Shown here: piece after piece, positions 9,801 through 20,847 of the stretch
Layout: every line of letters begins with the position of its first letter
Numbering within the stretch: position 1 is the first letter of the stretch
Assembly (NCBI GenBank): GCA_937952305.1
Contig: CALFZO010000053.1
Coordinates: forward strand, 1-64,000
Direction of reading: 5' to 3'
DNA length: 64,000 nt
Source: an uncultured Anaerolineales bacterium
Lineage (GTDB): Bacteria > Chloroflexota > Anaerolineae > Anaerolineales > UBA6663
The notes under the pieces: model-generated
What the model was told of the DNA's origin: nothing
The model's database searches: none
The model's input: the letters and a program-made list of their open reading frames with translations, nothing else
Program-made: the position numbers and the translations under genes

Positions 9801-10804
9801 AGCACCTCCAGCCGGGCGCCGGGTTCCTGTCGCTGGGCGACGGCGCGCACGGCGCCCCCCAGCCGGTACAAGCGAGACAGGATCTGCCGGTCCAGCGTCA
9901 CGATGATCAACCCACCAAAAAGCATGTTGACCAGGATCAAGGCCGCAATGCCAAGGGCCACGCTAGCCTGACCCCATTGGCCCTTCGGACGCGTCAAGCT
10001 GACCCGCAAGAGCAGTGCGGGTTGGCCCGTGACGTCGGGGACCAGGCGATACCCGGTCAAGGTATCGCCAGCACTGATGTGCACCGTCTGGGTCTGGCCG
10101 GCCAGCAGCGTCTCATATGCCCGCTGAACGTCATCGGGCCGGGTCCGCTCCGGCGCCACCGAGTACAGAGCCAGCGTTAAATTGGTGAGGCCGCTCAGCG
10201 CCGGCAGACCATCGTAGCCCCCGGAGTTGGCGTAGACGCCCAGAAGCAACAGACCGCGCACCGGGCCCTCGCCCAGGTTGGTGAGCACCGGCCGGGCGGC
10301 CACCAGCAGCGGACCCTCCGGCAGATCGACCAAGCCGGTGAGAATGCCTTGCGTCAGGGCGGCCTGAACCTGGGGAGAGCCTTCCCCAAAGAGTTCCAGC
10401 ACCGGCACCGGGACGGGCAACACCGACTGCGTCGCCGGATCAACGGCGACGCCATAGACGAAACGGCCGGCCGTGTCGGTTATGAGAAGCACATTGACGT
10501 GCAGGTTTCGTAAGGTCTCCAGGACCGCATCGGCCTGGGCATACAGAGAGCTCGAACCGGTGGCTTGAATGAAGGCGTAAGTCTCAGACTGACTCGCCAG
10601 GTCTTTGGCTTTCGTGCTTAAGCCACCGGTGGCGTGAGCGATGGCGGCCAGGCCGCGCGTCAGCGCCTCGTCGATATCGGCCGCCTCCACGCGCTGGCGG
10701 TTTTCGTGCTCAAGCCAAAGGCCCACGCCGCCCAGGATGAGCGTCAGCGTAAGCAATGACCCCACGATGATTGCGGTCGTCTTCTTGAGAATCGTCATAC
10801 CCAT
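6800..10804 (-). CDS. Hybrid sensor histidine kinase (CHASE4-HAMP-PAS-PAS-GAF-PAS-HisKA-HATPase-REC)
   Basis: About 1334 residues. One membrane helix near the N-terminus, a CHASE4-like extracellular domain (about 35-280), a second membrane helix and HAMP, two PAS domains, a GAF domain, a further PAS, a coiled coil, the H-box SHELRTPLN with His968, an ATPase domain (ELMxN-type N-box, DTGIGIAP, GSGLGLS) and a C-terminal receiver (LMDIQMPEMDG). It heads a three-gene unit with the REC-GGDEF-EAL and REC-PAS-kinase genes, both of which carry receivers it could feed. The start is uncertain: ATGs at 10804, 10798 and 10840 are in frame and none has a strong ribosome site. The preferred start places the hydrophobic helix at the N-terminus. 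Confidence 0.9.
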   Translation of the reverse strand: MGMTILKKTTAIIVGSLLTLTLILGGVGLWLEHENRQRVEAADIDEALTRGLAAIAHATGGLSTKAKDLASQSETYAFIQATGSSSLYAQADAVLETLRNLHVNVLLITDTAGRFVYGVAVDPATQSVLPVPVPVLELFGEGSPQVQAALTQGILTGLVDLPEGPLLVAARPVLTNLGEGPVRGLLLLGVYANSGGYDGLPALSGLTNLTLALYSVAPERTRPDDVQRAYETLLAGQTQTVHISAGDTLTGYRLVPDVTGQPALLLRVSLTRPKGQWGQASVALGIAALILVNMLFGGLIIVTLDRQILSRLYRLGGAVRAVAQRQEPGARLEVLDNDELSQLAREINRLLASLESSAAERERAQAEIQLLARFPEENPTPVLRLDLDGTILYANTAGRQLIEALQGTAPALDAVVAAWDDAVAEAVHTRRRVEREYEGAGHWFACTFAPMLEAGYLNVYGADITRARQLASDLQAQRDFAMQVMNTMGQGLTVTNQSNQFEYVNPAYARMLGYMPEELVGRSPIELTFPEDHARLAEARARRVAGAVSTYETRLRRLDGGAVHALITGAPRWHDSQIDGAIAVVTDVTEQKQLEAALRARLEFDEIVAAVSAELIDITPEDVDGAITRALGRLGRTAGVDRAYVFQLSGDGQTAANTHEWCADGVPAEIDNLQTIPVSAVPWWMEQLAAEAEINVPSVAALPAAADAEKTLLAAQGVQSVLVVPLVHRRAVLGFLGLDAVRAARIWPDDTVALLHLVGQLIVNTLARMRAEAALRASEALYRSLLQTSPDGVAVIDPHGQLTYVSDRLAEMGGYASAEEFRAHGALEHLLLPNTPASPVALWRQLSAAGLTPHNLHIRRRDGTYYVGEVKLARLLDHQGRPASVMAVVRDVTERERAKAEIIQLNRELESRVGERTQQLAEANQDLERERALLAQRVAERTADLSVLNAELARAARAKDEFLASMSHELRTPLNTILGMSEVVLEGLLGPLTHDQQESIGSIEESGRHLLALINDILDISKIEAGRLELQMGAASVDAVCQASLRLVREVAQKKGLRLQTSLDPAVTDLVADERRLKQMLVNLLSNACKFTPEGGGVGLEVVGDAAAEAVRFTVWDTGIGIAPEDQARLFQPFVQVDSRLSRQYSGSGLGLSLVRRMAELHGGGVSLVSAPGQGSRFTIALPWRVPEGEPVDEPVADPGEPEPAAARPAPPLTAPRILVADDNEANIRTFTRMLADEFRLLVARTGTESVRQAVEARPDLILMDIQMPEMDGLEATRRIRQQLDVPIIALTALAMAGDRERCLEAGADDYLTKPVGLRQLRAAIHALLQPQLA

Positions 10805-10898
10805 TGACTTCAGCGTAACGGGCGTCGCCTGGGCCCACATGGCCGACAACCGTTACGGTTCCCTTGCCTCAGTCCACCGCTAGACCAGCATCCCTACG

Positions 10899-10926
10899 AG
10901 TATAGGGGCGAGTGAGTAGACAATAA
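10899..10926 (-). promoter_or_regulatory. Candidate promoter for the hybrid kinase unit
   Basis: On the minus strand TTATTG (10921-10926) and TATACT (10899-10904) are separated by 16 bp, about 95 bp upstream of the kinase start. The -10 is good and the -35 is weak. It sits just past the terminator of the preceding receptor gene, where a new transcript should begin. Confidence 0.4.
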
Positions 10927-10960
10927 GATTGCCTTGGTTGGGAACCGCCGCAAAGAAAAC

Positions 10961-10988
10961 GGGGGCGGAGACTGACTGCTCCGCCCCC
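10961..10988 (-). terminator. Rho-independent terminator of the globin receptor gene
   Basis: Perfect 10-bp inverted repeat GGGGGCGGAG / CTCCGCCCCC with an 8-base loop. On the minus strand it is followed directly by GTTTTCTTT. It lies about 35 bp beyond the stop of the receptor at 11023 and marks the end of the long six-receptor transcript. Confidence 0.85.
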
Positions 10989-11022
10989 GCTCTGGCGTGG
11001 CTTTGACTCTAGGGCCGGTGCC

Positions 11023-13089
11023 TCAGTGTTTCCGGCCGGCTCCATTGCCGCGGCCGTGGCCGTTCGTGACGCCGTTGAAACCCGCAGGCTGCGGGCCGGC
11101 GGCGGCAACGCGCGGGAGCCCAGGCCCGGCCGGCTGAGCCGAGGCCCGCGGCCCGGTCGCAGCAACGGGCGACGCTTCGGCAGCTGCGACCCGGAACTGC
11201 GAAACCAGACCTTGCAGACCCTGGGACATTTCCGCCAGGGCTTGCGCTTCGCGGGTGACCTCGGCCACCAGGTCGCTCATCTCCTCTGCTGAAGCGCCGA
11301 CCTCTTCGGCGGCGGCGCTGTTCTCCTCGGAGACGCTGGCGACATTCTCAATCGAGTGCGTCACCTCGGTCACGCTGGCGGCCATCTGCTCCGTGGCGGC
11401 CGTGTTCTCCTCGACGACGGCGCTGACGCTGTCCAGGCTGTCCACCACCCGGTTGTTCAACTGCGCCATCGTTTCGGCTTCGGCGCGGCTGCGCTCGCTA
11501 AGGGCGGCGGCCGCGGCCACCACGCTCTCCAGGTCGGCATTGGCCTTCAACATGGCCGTCGTCGCCTGGCGGATCCCCAAGGCTTGCTGCGAGGATTGCT
11601 GCGTGCCGGTCGCGATCGTAGCGAACGCCGTGCCGGCTCGATCCACCAACTGGACCGCCGCCGTCACCTCTGCCCCAGCGGCCTGCATCGCGTCCACGGC
11701 CTCGCCCGCACCGGCCTGGACCAGGCGGATCATCTCGCCGATCTCCTTGGTGGCCTGGGCCGAGCGCTCGGCCAGCTTGCGCACCTCGTCCGCCACCACC
11801 GCGAAACCTTTGCCGTGCTGACCGGCCCGGGCCGCCTCGATGGCGGCGTTGAGCGCCAGCAAATTGGTCTGCGAGGCGATATCGTCGATGGTCTCCACGA
11901 TGGCGCCGATCTGACCGGAGCGTTTGCCCAGATCGCGCACGCGGCCGGCCAACTGCTCGGTGGTGGTGCGCACGCGCTGCATGCCGGTGACCGTCTGGTT
12001 GGCCAGAACGGTGCCATCGGCAGCCGAGGCCGCGCCCTGGTCGATCTGCGTGCTGAGGCTCGCGATGGCCTCGACGATGCGCTCCAGCGTCTGGCCCAGG
12101 CTGACGCGCACCTGGTCCGCGCGGCGCATCCCGTCGGACTGCTCCTGGGCGCTGCGCCGCAGATTGTCCACGGCGGACGAGAGCTGCCCCATGGCCGTGG
12201 AGGTCTGCGACGTCGCCTGGGCCTGTTCCTGCGCCCCGCGGGCGATGCCGTCGATGGCGCGGCGCATCTGTTCCATGGAGCTGGCCGTGTGGGTGATGCT
12301 GTCGGTCTGCTGAGTGGTGCCCTGGGCCACCTGCTGGACGGTGCTGGCGATCTCGGCCGTGACCCGGCCCGCCTGGGTCGACATTTCCGCCAACTGCTGG
12401 CTGGCCTGCACCAGCCGCTGGCTGGCCTGGACCGTTCCGGCGATCACACTCGAGACGGTGTTCTTGAGCGCGGCGTAGTGGTCGGAGAGGTCGCGGCCGG
12501 TCGAATCCACGACGACGCTGGACAGGTCCAGGCCGATCGACTGCAGGTAGTCGTAGAAGAAGGCATCGCCGACAGCCTGCGTGTCATAGTTGAAGACGGC
12601 GAAGATGGCCGACTCGGCCCGGGCGCGGAAGCCCGGCCGGTACCAGTAATCACGCGCGAGATAACGGCGCACGAGCTCCTGATAAAACGCGTAGCTGCCC
12701 AAGTACCATTTCTGCGGCAGGTTGATCAAGTTGTGGCGGCGGCCGATGCGCAGGCGCTGTTCATAGTACGCGACGCCGAACTCACCCGACCCGGCCGCTT
12801 CCTCGAAGATGCCGCAGAAGTAGGCGGCCTGGGTGCTTTCCAGGCGCGGCCGCAGCTGGTCCAGGGTCATACCCCGTTCGCGGGCATAGTGCTCAAAGAA
12901 GGCGCGCGCCGGCGCCACGCTGAACTGATGCGTGTAGAAATCCCGGGCCATCGGAGCGGCCACGCGCCGGCCCCAGCTCGCCAGCCGTTTCAAGACCGCA
13001 ACCTTGTCGGGGGTCAGCAAGATCATGGCCCGCCGGTCCCGCAGATTCTCGGCGTTGATCCGATAGGTGTCACTGAGTTCGTTCAGCAT
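11023..13089 (-). CDS. Globin-coupled soluble chemoreceptor (HemAT-like)
   Basis: 688 residues with no membrane helix. The first ~190 residues form a globin-coupled sensor domain: the segment [17 protein letters not shown] (His119 from the start used here) matches the proximal-histidine region of HemAT/protoglobin sensors, which bind O2 at heme. The MA signalling hairpin follows, with a consensus tip ([11 protein letters not shown]) and a second arm of about 208 residues, the long class here. ATG at 13089 has GGAG upstream; a TTG five codons earlier is possible. The C-terminus is a Gly/Pro/Ala-rich tail. It is the last gene of a six-receptor run and lies next to a hemerythrin-fused receptor, so both probably report oxygen. 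Confidence 0.92.
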   Translation of the reverse strand: MLNELSDTYRINAENLRDRRAMILLTPDKVAVLKRLASWGRRVAAPMARDFYTHQFSVAPARAFFEHYARERGMTLDQLRPRLESTQAAYFCGIFEEAAGSGEFGVAYYEQRLRIGRRHNLINLPQKWYLGSYAFYQELVRRYLARDYWYRPGFRARAESAIFAVFNYDTQAVGDAFFYDYLQSIGLDLSSVVVDSTGRDLSDHYAALKNTVSSVIAGTVQASQRLVQASQQLAEMSTQAGRVTAEIASTVQQVAQGTTQQTDSITHTASSMEQMRRAIDGIARGAQEQAQATSQTSTAMGQLSSAVDNLRRSAQEQSDGMRRADQVRVSLGQTLERIVEAIASLSTQIDQGAASAADGTVLANQTVTGMQRVRTTTEQLAGRVRDLGKRSGQIGAIVETIDDIASQTNLLALNAAIEAARAGQHGKGFAVVADEVRKLAERSAQATKEIGEMIRLVQAGAGEAVDAMQAAGAEVTAAVQLVDRAGTAFATIATGTQQSSQQALGIRQATTAMLKANADLESVVAAAAALSERSRAEAETMAQLNNRVVDSLDSVSAVVEENTAATEQMAASVTEVTHSIENVASVSEENSAAAEEVGASAEEMSDLVAEVTREAQALAEMSQGLQGLVSQFRVAAAEASPVAATGPRASAQPAGPGLPRVAAAGPQPAGFNGVTNGHGRGNGAGRKH

Positions 13090-13126
13090 AAGTGGTCGCT
13101 CCAAGCCTCTGGCAGAAGATGATCGC

Positions 13127-16100
13127 TTACGAGTGCGCGCGGCAGGCGCGCAGGTCCGTGTCGATCTTGCGGATATGGTTCACCAGCCAGTCGCCCAGGT
13201 CACGACGGACCTGGAGCACCAGCTCGGCATTGGCCCCCTCGCGGGCATAACGCTCGCGCAAAGCGGCAAAGTTGGCGACAAAGCGGGCATGGGCCTTCTG
13301 GTTGACCCCGGCCACCGGGCAGCGATGGCGCTCCATGCAGCCCTCTTCATAGCTGAAGTGCTCCTGGACGTAGCGCTCCAGAAAGTCCAGGATCGGCTCA
13401 ATCTCGGAGCGGCCGCGCCCGGCGCTCATGGCGTCGATGAGTGCGTTCAGCTGCCGGAAGAGCTCGCGGTGCTGCTCATCTACCTTGGCCTCGCCGGACG
13501 CGAAGCTCTCATCCCACTGAAACGCGGCCTTCGCCGGCGCGGCTGGAGCCGCCGGCCGGGCGGCGCCATTGGCGGGTTGGCGCTGGGCCAAGGCGGCCGC
13601 CCCATTCACGGCCTTGAGCTTGCCGTTGGCGGAGCCGTTGAGCGGGTGTGCGGGCCGGGCGGCCGGCACCGGAGGAGGAGCCGCCGGGCGGCGCGGGGCG
13701 GGCGGCGCCGCCGATACCTGGGGCGCAGGCGCGGGCGCCACGGCGTTGTCCAACTGGAACTGGGCCACCGCCTGGCGCAAGGACTGGGCCATCGTGTCCA
13801 GAGTCTGGGCCGAGGCCGTGATCTGCTGGACCTGCGCGCTCATCTGCTCCGCGCTGGCGCTGACTTCCTCGACGGCCGCCGAGTTCTCCTCCGAGACGCT
13901 GGCCACGCCCTCGATCGACTGCGAGACCTCCGCCGCGCCGGCCGCCATCTGCTCGGTGGCCGCTGTGTTCTCTTCAACCACGGCGCTGACATTGTCCAGG
14001 TTGGCGACCATGCGCTCGTTCAGCGTGCTCATCTCGTCGGCGGCGGCCTGGTTGCGGGCCGAGACTTCGGCCGCGGCGCGGACGGCCCCGCCCAGCTCCT
14101 GGCTGGCGCCGCGCATCTGGGCCATGGCGGCGGCAATGGCCTGCTCCTGCGCCACCAGGCCGCGCGTCTTGGCCGTGATCGTCTCGAACGCGGTCTGGGC
14201 GGCCTCCGACATCTGGACCGCCGCGCTGACATCGCCGCCGGCGGACTGCATGGCCTCGGCGACTTCGGTGGTGCCGGTCTGCACCAGCCGGATCATTTCC
14301 CCGATCTCCTTGGTGGCCGCCGCCGAGCGCTCGGCCAGCTTACGGACTTCATCGGCCACGACGGCAAAGCCCTTGCCGTGCTGGCCGGCGCGGGCCGCCT
14401 CGATGGCGGCATTCAACGCCAGCAGATTGGTCTGCGCGGCGATGTCGTCGATGGTCTCCACCACGGCGCCGATCTGTCCGGACCGCTTGCCCAATTCCTT
14501 GACGCGGGCCGCCAGCTGCCCGGTGGCCGTGCGGACACGGCCCATGCCCTCGACGCTCTGCGCGGCCAGGCGCTGGCCCTCGCCGGCCGCCTGGGCCGAG
14601 TCGGCGGCGGCCTGCGCCATCGTCTGGGTAGCGGCCAACACGGTCGTGAGGCTGGTGTCCAGCCCGGACTGGGCGCGCGCGGCCTGGGTCATCTGGCCGG
14701 CCTGGGCCTGGGCGCCTTCGCGGATGCCGGCGACGGCGCCCGCCAACTGCCCCATGACCGCCGAGGTGGTGGCGACCGCGCCGGCCTGTTCCTGCGCGCC
14801 CTTGGCCACGCCGTCGATGGCGCGCTTCATCTGCTCCACGGACGCCGCCGTGCGCGTGATGCTCTCGGTCTGCTGGCCGGCGCCGTGCGCGACCTGCTGC
14901 ATGGTGGTCGATATCTGCCCGGTAGCATCGCCGGCCTGGGTGGCGGCGGAAGCGAGTTCAGCCGAGGTCTGGGCCAGGGCCTGCGCGTCCTGGGCCACCT
15001 GGCCGATGATCTGGCGCAGGCTGGTCAGCATGGCGGCGAAAGCCAGGCCGAGCTCGTCGCGTTCGCCGCGCACCGTCAGCGCCACCGTCAGATCACCGCG
15101 CGCTACGCGGCCGGTCGTATCGGCTAGTTCTTGGAGGTAGCGCTCGGCAGTGGCCAGGGCGCGGCCCAACACGCCGATCTCGTCTCGGCGCCGGACGACG
15201 GCCTCCTTGGCGCCGGCCCCTTGATTGCGATTGAGGTCGCCCTGGGCGATATTGTTCAGCGTGCCCATCATCGTCACCAGCGGCGCGGTCAGTCGCTGAG
15301 AAATCCACACGGCCAACAGAACAACCACCACCGCCAGGGCGACCGTCAGGATCAGCATGAGGTTGGCCAGCTGGCTGACCGCGCCATAGGCCTCGGCCGC
15401 ATCCTGCTCGACAATGACGGCCCAGCCGGTCTGCGCCACTGGGGCGTAGGCGCCCAGGACCGCCACGCCGCGATAGTCTGGATACTCGGCGAAGCCGGTT
15501 TCGCCGGCCAGGCCAGCCCGGGCCGCCGGCGTGTCGACGTTCAACTCCAGCTCGGCTCGCTCGCGCACCAGGCCGGCCGCGATCAGATCCTCGGTGAAGC
15601 GCGAGGGTGTGATGAAGTAGCCGGCCGAGTTGATCAGGTAGGCCTCCCCCGTCGCGCCAAGGCGGGCCGAGGCTAGTTGCTCGAACAGGGTCTCGGTGCT
15701 GATGGAACCAGCCACCATGCCGATGATGCGGCCCTGCAGCCGGATGGGCACGGCCAGCACAAAGACCGGGTGGCCGGTCGCCTTCGAGATCAGCACATCG
15801 GAAATGTAGGTCTCACCGGCCATCGCCTGTGTGAAGTAAGCGCGTTCGCCGACATTGAGGAGAGCGCCGGCGTTTGTAGCCACCATCTGGCCAGTGGCAT
15901 CTGTTACAAACAGGCTCTCAAATTCGGTCCAGCGTGTGCTGGCATTCCGGATCAAAGGTTCCACTTGGACCGGATTCAGGCTTTGGATCTCGCTGTCTTC
16001 AGCCAGCACCTCGAGATCGTGTGTCCAGCCGGTCAGGGATTGGTCGACCATGTCGGCGTGCAGGGCGGCCAGGCTGGCCAGGGCGCCGGAGGTCTGCATC

Positions 16101-16234
16101 TGGAGCGCCTGCTGGCTCTGCCAGTAAGCCACTAGGCTGACCACGATCAAGGGGATCAGCGACAGGCCCAGAAACAGGGCCAGGAACTGGGCCCGCAGTG
16201 AATGCCAGAAGGAAATCCGTTCAGTGTACGTCAT
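13127..16234 (-). CDS. Chemoreceptor with dCache sensor and C-terminal hemerythrin domain
   Basis: 1035 residues. Membrane helix at about 15-35, double-Cache extracellular domain (about 40-285), second membrane helix, HAMP, long-class MA hairpin with tip [11 protein letters not shown], a Pro/Ala-rich linker, then a bacteriohemerythrin domain at 905-1035. The diiron ligand pattern is largely present: His922 (EQHRELF), His959-x3-Glu963, His982 (QKAHARF) and His1020-x4-Asp1025. The position expected to hold the first His of the HxxxH pair is Asn978. The arrangement recalls DcrH-type receptors, where hemerythrin senses O2 or redox state inside the cell while Cache reads an external ligand. The receptor with a globin sensor follows 37 bp downstream. 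Confidence 0.93.
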   Translation of the reverse strand: MTYTERISFWHSLRAQFLALFLGLSLIPLIVVSLVAYWQSQQALQMQTSGALASLAALHADMVDQSLTGWTHDLEVLAEDSEIQSLNPVQVEPLIRNASTRWTEFESLFVTDATGQMVATNAGALLNVGERAYFTQAMAGETYISDVLISKATGHPVFVLAVPIRLQGRIIGMVAGSISTETLFEQLASARLGATGEAYLINSAGYFITPSRFTEDLIAAGLVRERAELELNVDTPAARAGLAGETGFAEYPDYRGVAVLGAYAPVAQTGWAVIVEQDAAEAYGAVSQLANLMLILTVALAVVVVLLAVWISQRLTAPLVTMMGTLNNIAQGDLNRNQGAGAKEAVVRRRDEIGVLGRALATAERYLQELADTTGRVARGDLTVALTVRGERDELGLAFAAMLTSLRQIIGQVAQDAQALAQTSAELASAATQAGDATGQISTTMQQVAHGAGQQTESITRTAASVEQMKRAIDGVAKGAQEQAGAVATTSAVMGQLAGAVAGIREGAQAQAGQMTQAARAQSGLDTSLTTVLAATQTMAQAAADSAQAAGEGQRLAAQSVEGMGRVRTATGQLAARVKELGKRSGQIGAVVETIDDIAAQTNLLALNAAIEAARAGQHGKGFAVVADEVRKLAERSAAATKEIGEMIRLVQTGTTEVAEAMQSAGGDVSAAVQMSEAAQTAFETITAKTRGLVAQEQAIAAAMAQMRGASQELGGAVRAAAEVSARNQAAADEMSTLNERMVANLDNVSAVVEENTAATEQMAAGAAEVSQSIEGVASVSEENSAAVEEVSASAEQMSAQVQQITASAQTLDTMAQSLRQAVAQFQLDNAVAPAPAPQVSAAPPAPRRPAAPPPVPAARPAHPLNGSANGKLKAVNGAAALAQRQPANGAARPAAPAAPAKAAFQWDESFASGEAKVDEQHRELFRQLNALIDAMSAGRGRSEIEPILDFLERYVQEHFSYEEGCMERHRCPVAGVNQKAHARFVANFAALRERYAREGANAELVLQVRRDLGDWLVNHIRKIDTDLRACRAHS

Positions 16235-16309
16235 GATGGTTGCTCCCGCTCAATCAGTGTGGGCCGCGGCATCCCCCGTCATCCCTGCGGTTAGAAAGCT
16301 CATGTTTCG

Positions 16310-18574
16310 TCAGTTCGCCCAGATCCCGGCCGGTACCGGCGCGGCGGCCGCCCGGGCCGCGGCGGCGGGTTCGTCCAGGCTGAGGGCCGCACCGTCCGCC
16401 AGCTGGAAGTGCGCCACGGCCGTCTGCAGGCTGGCGGCCAGCCCCGTCAACGATTGGACCGAGTCGGCCACAGCCTGAACCTGGGTGGTGACGACCTGCG
16501 CCGATTGGGCGATCTCTCCGGCCGCAGTCGAATTAGCGGCGCTGACCTGGGTGATGCCGTCAATGGCCTGGATCGCCCGCTCGGCTTCGGCGGCCATCCC
16601 CTGCGCGGCCGCGGAGTTCTGTTCCACGACGCCGTGCACGTTGGCCAGGCTGTCGACGAGGTGCTGGTTCATCTCGCCCATGCTGCGGGCGGCCGCCTGG
16701 TACTCAGCGGCCAACGCCAGGAGATCGCGCACGGTCGCGCTCAACGCCTGGCTCGCGCCCTCCATATCGACAACGGAGGCGCGCGCTTGCTTGACCTCGC
16801 CGGCCGTGGCCTGGGCCGCGTGGGCGATCGTGCGGAACGCCTCACCGGCGCGATCCGTCAGCGCCGCGGCGGCGCTCACATCGGCGCCGGCCTGCCCCAT
16901 CGCGGTCACGGCTTCGCCGGCCTCGGCCTGGACACGCCGGATCATGGTCGTGATTTCCCGGGTGGCCTGCGCCGAGCGCTCGGCCAATTTGCGCACTTCA
17001 TCCGCGACCACGGCGAAGCCCAGCCCGTGTTCACCTGCCCGGGCCGCCTCGATGGCGGCATTGAGCGCCAGCAGGTTGGTCTGGGCGGCGATATCGTCGA
17101 TCGTCTCCACGATCGCGCCGATCTGGCCGGATTGCTGCCCCAGTTCCCGCACCCGTTCGGCCAGGACATCGGTGGCCGCGCGGACCCTGGCCATACCGGC
17201 CACGGTCTGCTCCACCAGCTCGACGCCCTGCGCCGCAAACTCAGCCGAGCGGTCGGCTTCGACCGCGACCCCGGCCACGGTGGCCGTCACCGTCGCCAGG
17301 TCGACATCCAGCTCGGTCCGCACCGCATCGGCCCGCTGCAGGCCCGCGGTCTGCTCGGCGGCGATATCGCGCAGCCCCCACACCGCCTGGGACAGGTTGC
17401 CCATCAGCGCGTTGGCGTCCGCCACAGCCGCAGCCTGGTCGCGGGAACCACTGGCGACCTGGTCGATCGTCTGGCGCATGGCCTGCATGGCGGTCGTGGT
17501 GCCGGTAAGATTGTCGGCCTGCTCGGTGATCCCGTGCGCCATCTGGCCGATGACCAGGCCGATCTGGCGCGCGTCCTGGCCGGCATGGGCGGCCGCCACG
17601 GCCAAGCGCGTGGAGGCCGAGCGGACTTCGTTGGCGCCGTCCGCCACCTGCGCCACCGATTGCTGCAGGCCAGCCGCCATGGTCGCAAAGGCCCGGCCCG
17701 TGGCGCGCAGCTCTTCCACCAGGCGATTGTGGGCGCGGGCCATCTGGCCGATCTCGTCGCCGGAGTCAACGGCCACAGTCTCGGCCGTCACGTAAACGGT
17801 CTGGGTCAAATCACCGCGCGCCAGGGCCTCGGCCGCCGCCGTCAAGCGCTGGAGGTCGCCGTTCGTGATCTGTTCGACCTGGCGCGTGAGGACGGCCACC
17901 GGCCGGGCGATCAGCCGGGCCATCACGGCGCCCAGGCCAGCCGCAATCGGCAGGAGGACGACGAAGATCAGCAGGGACCCCTGGAGGGCTTGCCGCTCAC
18001 GCGTCAGCAGCAGATCGGCGGCGATATCGATGCCCAGCACGGCCTCGCGCCGGCCGGCGGCGTCGAAAACCGGCGCATAGCCGGTGAACCAGACGCCCCA
18101 CTCGTCCGTGTAGAAGTCCGGCTCAACGGCCGGCTCCATCAGCGTGGCAAAGTGGGCCTGCAGCCACGGGCTGGCGCTGTCATACGCGTCGCCGATGGCG
18201 CTGCCCGTTTCGGCATCGGTGTCCAGGACAAAGTAGGTGTTTCCGGCCGCATCCTGGCGCAGCGTGTAGATGTAGGCGATGTCGGGAGCCGCCGCGGCCA
18301 CCTGGCGGAGCTGCTGCAGCAGGCCGGAGTAGTCAGGCCCGGCCTGATCGGCCGCCGTCTGCAGCCGGGCGTGCGCGTCGCCGTCGACCTGCACGGCCAC
18401 GGTTGCGGCCAGGTCGCGCAGGCGGCTCTCCAGGTCCTGGCGCATCTGGGCTCGCAACATCCCGAAGAGCACGGCCACAAAGAGGGTGGCGGCGCCCAGC
18501 GTAGCCAGGATGTAGCTGGCGGAGAGTTTGACTCCCAATCGCAAGCTCTTGAAAAAACTGATGATCGTCATCAT
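16310..18574 (-). CDS. Methyl-accepting chemotaxis protein with single-Cache sensor
   Basis: 754 residues. The start at 18574 ([10 protein letters not shown]) places a membrane helix at about 15-40. An extracellular region of about 150 residues resembles a single Cache domain ([38 protein letters not shown]), then comes a second helix, HAMP ([11 protein letters not shown]) and the long-class MA hairpin with tip [12 protein letters not shown]-terminal methylation-type Glu pairs are sparser than in the neighbours (for example [16 protein letters not shown]), so adaptation may be weaker. It starts 25 bp after the stop of the preceding receptor gene in the same transcript. Confidence 0.92.
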   Translation of the reverse strand: MMTIISFFKSLRLGVKLSASYILATLGAATLFVAVLFGMLRAQMRQDLESRLRDLAATVAVQVDGDAHARLQTAADQAGPDYSGLLQQLRQVAAAAPDIAYIYTLRQDAAGNTYFVLDTDAETGSAIGDAYDSASPWLQAHFATLMEPAVEPDFYTDEWGVWFTGYAPVFDAAGRREAVLGIDIAADLLLTRERQALQGSLLIFVVLLPIAAGLGAVMARLIARPVAVLTRQVEQITNGDLQRLTAAAEALARGDLTQTVYVTAETVAVDSGDEIGQMARAHNRLVEELRATGRAFATMAAGLQQSVAQVADGANEVRSASTRLAVAAAHAGQDARQIGLVIGQMAHGITEQADNLTGTTTAMQAMRQTIDQVASGSRDQAAAVADANALMGNLSQAVWGLRDIAAEQTAGLQRADAVRTELDVDLATVTATVAGVAVEADRSAEFAAQGVELVEQTVAGMARVRAATDVLAERVRELGQQSGQIGAIVETIDDIAAQTNLLALNAAIEAARAGEHGLGFAVVADEVRKLAERSAQATREITTMIRRVQAEAGEAVTAMGQAGADVSAAAALTDRAGEAFRTIAHAAQATAGEVKQARASVVDMEGASQALSATVRDLLALAAEYQAAARSMGEMNQHLVDSLANVHGVVEQNSAAAQGMAAEAERAIQAIDGITQVSAANSTAAGEIAQSAQVVTTQVQAVADSVQSLTGLAASLQTAVAHFQLADGAALSLDEPAAAARAAAAPVPAGIWAN

Positions 18575-18599
18575 AGTTGGGACCCAAGCGAACAGCGGC

Positions 18600-20825
18600 T
18601 TACCAGCGGTCGGGCGCTCCAGCGAGGACCGGCTGGGCGGCGGCCGGCTGCGGCCGCCCGTTGACAGGCGGCAGCGGCGCGGCGGCCGGCTCACCCAGGC
18701 GGAAGCGCTGCACGGCGGTCTGGAGCGCGCCGGCCATCGCCGCCACCGACAGGGCGGCGTCCGAGACGGACTGCGCCTGGGCGCTCATCTGCTCGGCGCT
18801 GGCGCTCACTTCTTCCACGGCGGCGCTGTTCTCCTCGCTCACGCTGGCGATGTTCTCAATGGAGTGGCTGACCTGGCTGGCGTTCGCCGACATCTCTTCG
18901 GCCGAGGCCGAGTTCTGCTCGATCACGGCGCTGACGTTATCCAGGCCGGCGGTCACCCGGCTGTTCAGCTCGTTCATCAGGTCAGCGGCCTGGCGGTTAT
19001 GCGCGGCCCGCTGGCCGGCCTCGGTTACGGCGCTCCCCAGCGCCTGGCTGGAGGCCGCCATCTCCTGGACGGCGGTCTGGATCGCCTGAACCTGGGTCAG
19101 GAGGGTGTGGGTCTCGGCCGCGATCGCCTGGAAGGCGGAGCCGGCGGCGGCGGTGGCGTCCGTGGCCGCACTCACATCGGCGCCGGCCGACTGCATCGCC
19201 GTCACGACCTCGCCGGTGCCAGCCTGCACCTGACGGATCATGTCGCCGATCTCCTTGGTGGCCTGGGCGGAGCGCTCGGCCAGCTTGCGCACCTCTTCCG
19301 CCACCACGGCGAAGCCCAACCCGTGTTCGCCGGCTCGGGCGGCCTCAATCGCGGCGTTGAGGGCGAGCAGGTTGGTCTGCGCGGCGATATCGTCGATCGT
19401 CTCCACGATGGCGCCGATCTGGCCGGTACGCCGGCCCAGGTCCCGCACGTGCTGGGCGAGCGCGCTGGTGGCTTCACGGACGCGCTCCATCCCGGCTGTG
19501 CTTTGGGCCGCCAGCTGCGTGCCGCCGCCGGCGGACTGGGTCGACTGTTCGGCGACGCCGGCCACGGCGCGCGTGGCGGCTTCCACCGCGCTCAAGTTGT
19601 TGCTGAGGTTGGCGTGGGCCGCCAGGGCGCGCTGCATGTCAGCGGCCTGGGCCTGCGCCCCGCGCCGAAGATCGTCCACGGCGGTCGCCAGCTGGTTCAT
19701 GGCGGCCGCGGTGGCGGCGGCGGCCCGGGCCTGCTCCTGCGAGCCTTGGGCCACGCCGTCGATGGCGCGCCGCATCTGCTCGACGGACGAAGCCGTCTGC
19801 GTGACGCTGGTGGACTGTTGGGTGGCGCCATGCGCGATCTGCTGCATGGTGAGACTGATCTGGTTCGTGGCCTGGCCGGCCTGGTCCGCGGCATCCGCCA
19901 GACTGGCCGAGGCGCCCTGCAGCTGGTGGGCGTTGTCCTGGACCTCGTGCAGGGTCGCGCGCAGGGAGGCCAGCATCTGGGCGAAGGCCCGTCCGAGCGC
20001 ATCGTGCTCGGAGCGCGGCTGGACCTCCACGGTCAGGTCGCCGGCAGCCAGGCGCGCCGCCGCGTGCGCCATGGCCTGGAGGTACGCGATCATGTCCTGG
20101 AAAGCGCGGGCCATCACGCCGGTCTCATCCTGAGACATGACGGTGATGGTCTGGTCGACATCGCCCAGCGCCAGGCGTTGGGCGGCGCCGGTCACGGCCG
20201 TGATCGGCCGCGCCAGGCGGGCGGCCAGGATGAGCGCCACCGCCACCGCCACGGCCAGGACCACCGCCGCGACCGCGAGACCCAGCCAGCCGATCTGGCC
20301 GACCGAGGTCTCGGCCGCGTCGAGGGAGTTGTTCGCTTCTAATTCGACCGCCGCCATGACCACATCCAGGCGATCGGTGAGCGCGTCCCCAGCCACGTCG
20401 AAGACCTCCATAGCCGCATTGCCGGCAGCCAGGCCGTCGTCGATATAGGCCTGGGCCATGGCGCGCCCGTCGGTGTAGAAGGTTTCAAATGACGCCCCGA
20501 GCGCGTCGAACTGGGCCTGGTCGTGCGGGTGCAGCGCCGCGAGTTCGGCCAGTTTCTGGCGGAAATCCGCGGCGTACCGTTCCGCGTCGGCGAAGCCACC
20601 GGGGTCATGGGTGGCGCTGACATCGGTCAACCATTGCCAGACCTGGCTGACGTCGAACTTGATGGCCTGCGCCAGCATGGCGGCGTTGTAGCCGTCGCGG
20701 CGAGCCAGCTCCATGGCGGTCATACTGCGCTGCGCCAGCGTCCAATTGACGACCACCTGCGCGAGCATCAGCGCCAACACCAGGCCAAAGCCGGCCAGGA
20801 TCTTGGATCGAATCGACCACTGCAT
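18600..20825 (-). CDS. Methyl-accepting chemotaxis protein with four-helix-bundle sensor
   Basis: 741 residues. The start [10 protein letters not shown] at 20825 has a good AGAGGA ribosome site. First membrane helix at about 8-30, an all-helical extracellular region of about 150 residues (4HB-type), second helix ([18 protein letters not shown]), HAMP ([10 protein letters not shown]), a second HAMP-like stretch and the long-class MA hairpin with tip [11 protein letters not shown]. It ends in the Pro-rich tail common to these receptors. The stop lies 25 bp before the start of the next receptor. Ligand not predictable. Confidence 0.92.
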   Translation of the reverse strand: MQWSIRSKILAGFGLVLALMLAQVVVNWTLAQRSMTAMELARRDGYNAAMLAQAIKFDVSQVWQWLTDVSATHDPGGFADAERYAADFRQKLAELAALHPHDQAQFDALGASFETFYTDGRAMAQAYIDDGLAAGNAAMEVFDVAGDALTDRLDVVMAAVELEANNSLDAAETSVGQIGWLGLAVAAVVLAVAVAVALILAARLARPITAVTGAAQRLALGDVDQTITVMSQDETGVMARAFQDMIAYLQAMAHAAARLAAGDLTVEVQPRSEHDALGRAFAQMLASLRATLHEVQDNAHQLQGASASLADAADQAGQATNQISLTMQQIAHGATQQSTSVTQTASSVEQMRRAIDGVAQGSQEQARAAAATAAAMNQLATAVDDLRRGAQAQAADMQRALAAHANLSNNLSAVEAATRAVAGVAEQSTQSAGGGTQLAAQSTAGMERVREATSALAQHVRDLGRRTGQIGAIVETIDDIAAQTNLLALNAAIEAARAGEHGLGFAVVAEEVRKLAERSAQATKEIGDMIRQVQAGTGEVVTAMQSAGADVSAATDATAAAGSAFQAIAAETHTLLTQVQAIQTAVQEMAASSQALGSAVTEAGQRAAHNRQAADLMNELNSRVTAGLDNVSAVIEQNSASAEEMSANASQVSHSIENIASVSEENSAAVEEVSASAEQMSAQAQSVSDAALSVAAMAGALQTAVQRFRLGEPAAAPLPPVNGRPQPAAAQPVLAGAPDRW

Positions 20826-20847
20826 AAAGTCCTCTTCGAGGCCGGCC

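Noticed and set aside
10811..10860. GTAACG/CGTTAC elements before the hybrid kinase as part of the GTAACG regulon.
   Set aside because: They are single sites in inverted arrangement with a spacing of about 35-40 bp, without the 12-bp tandem or the 20-bp distance to a -10.
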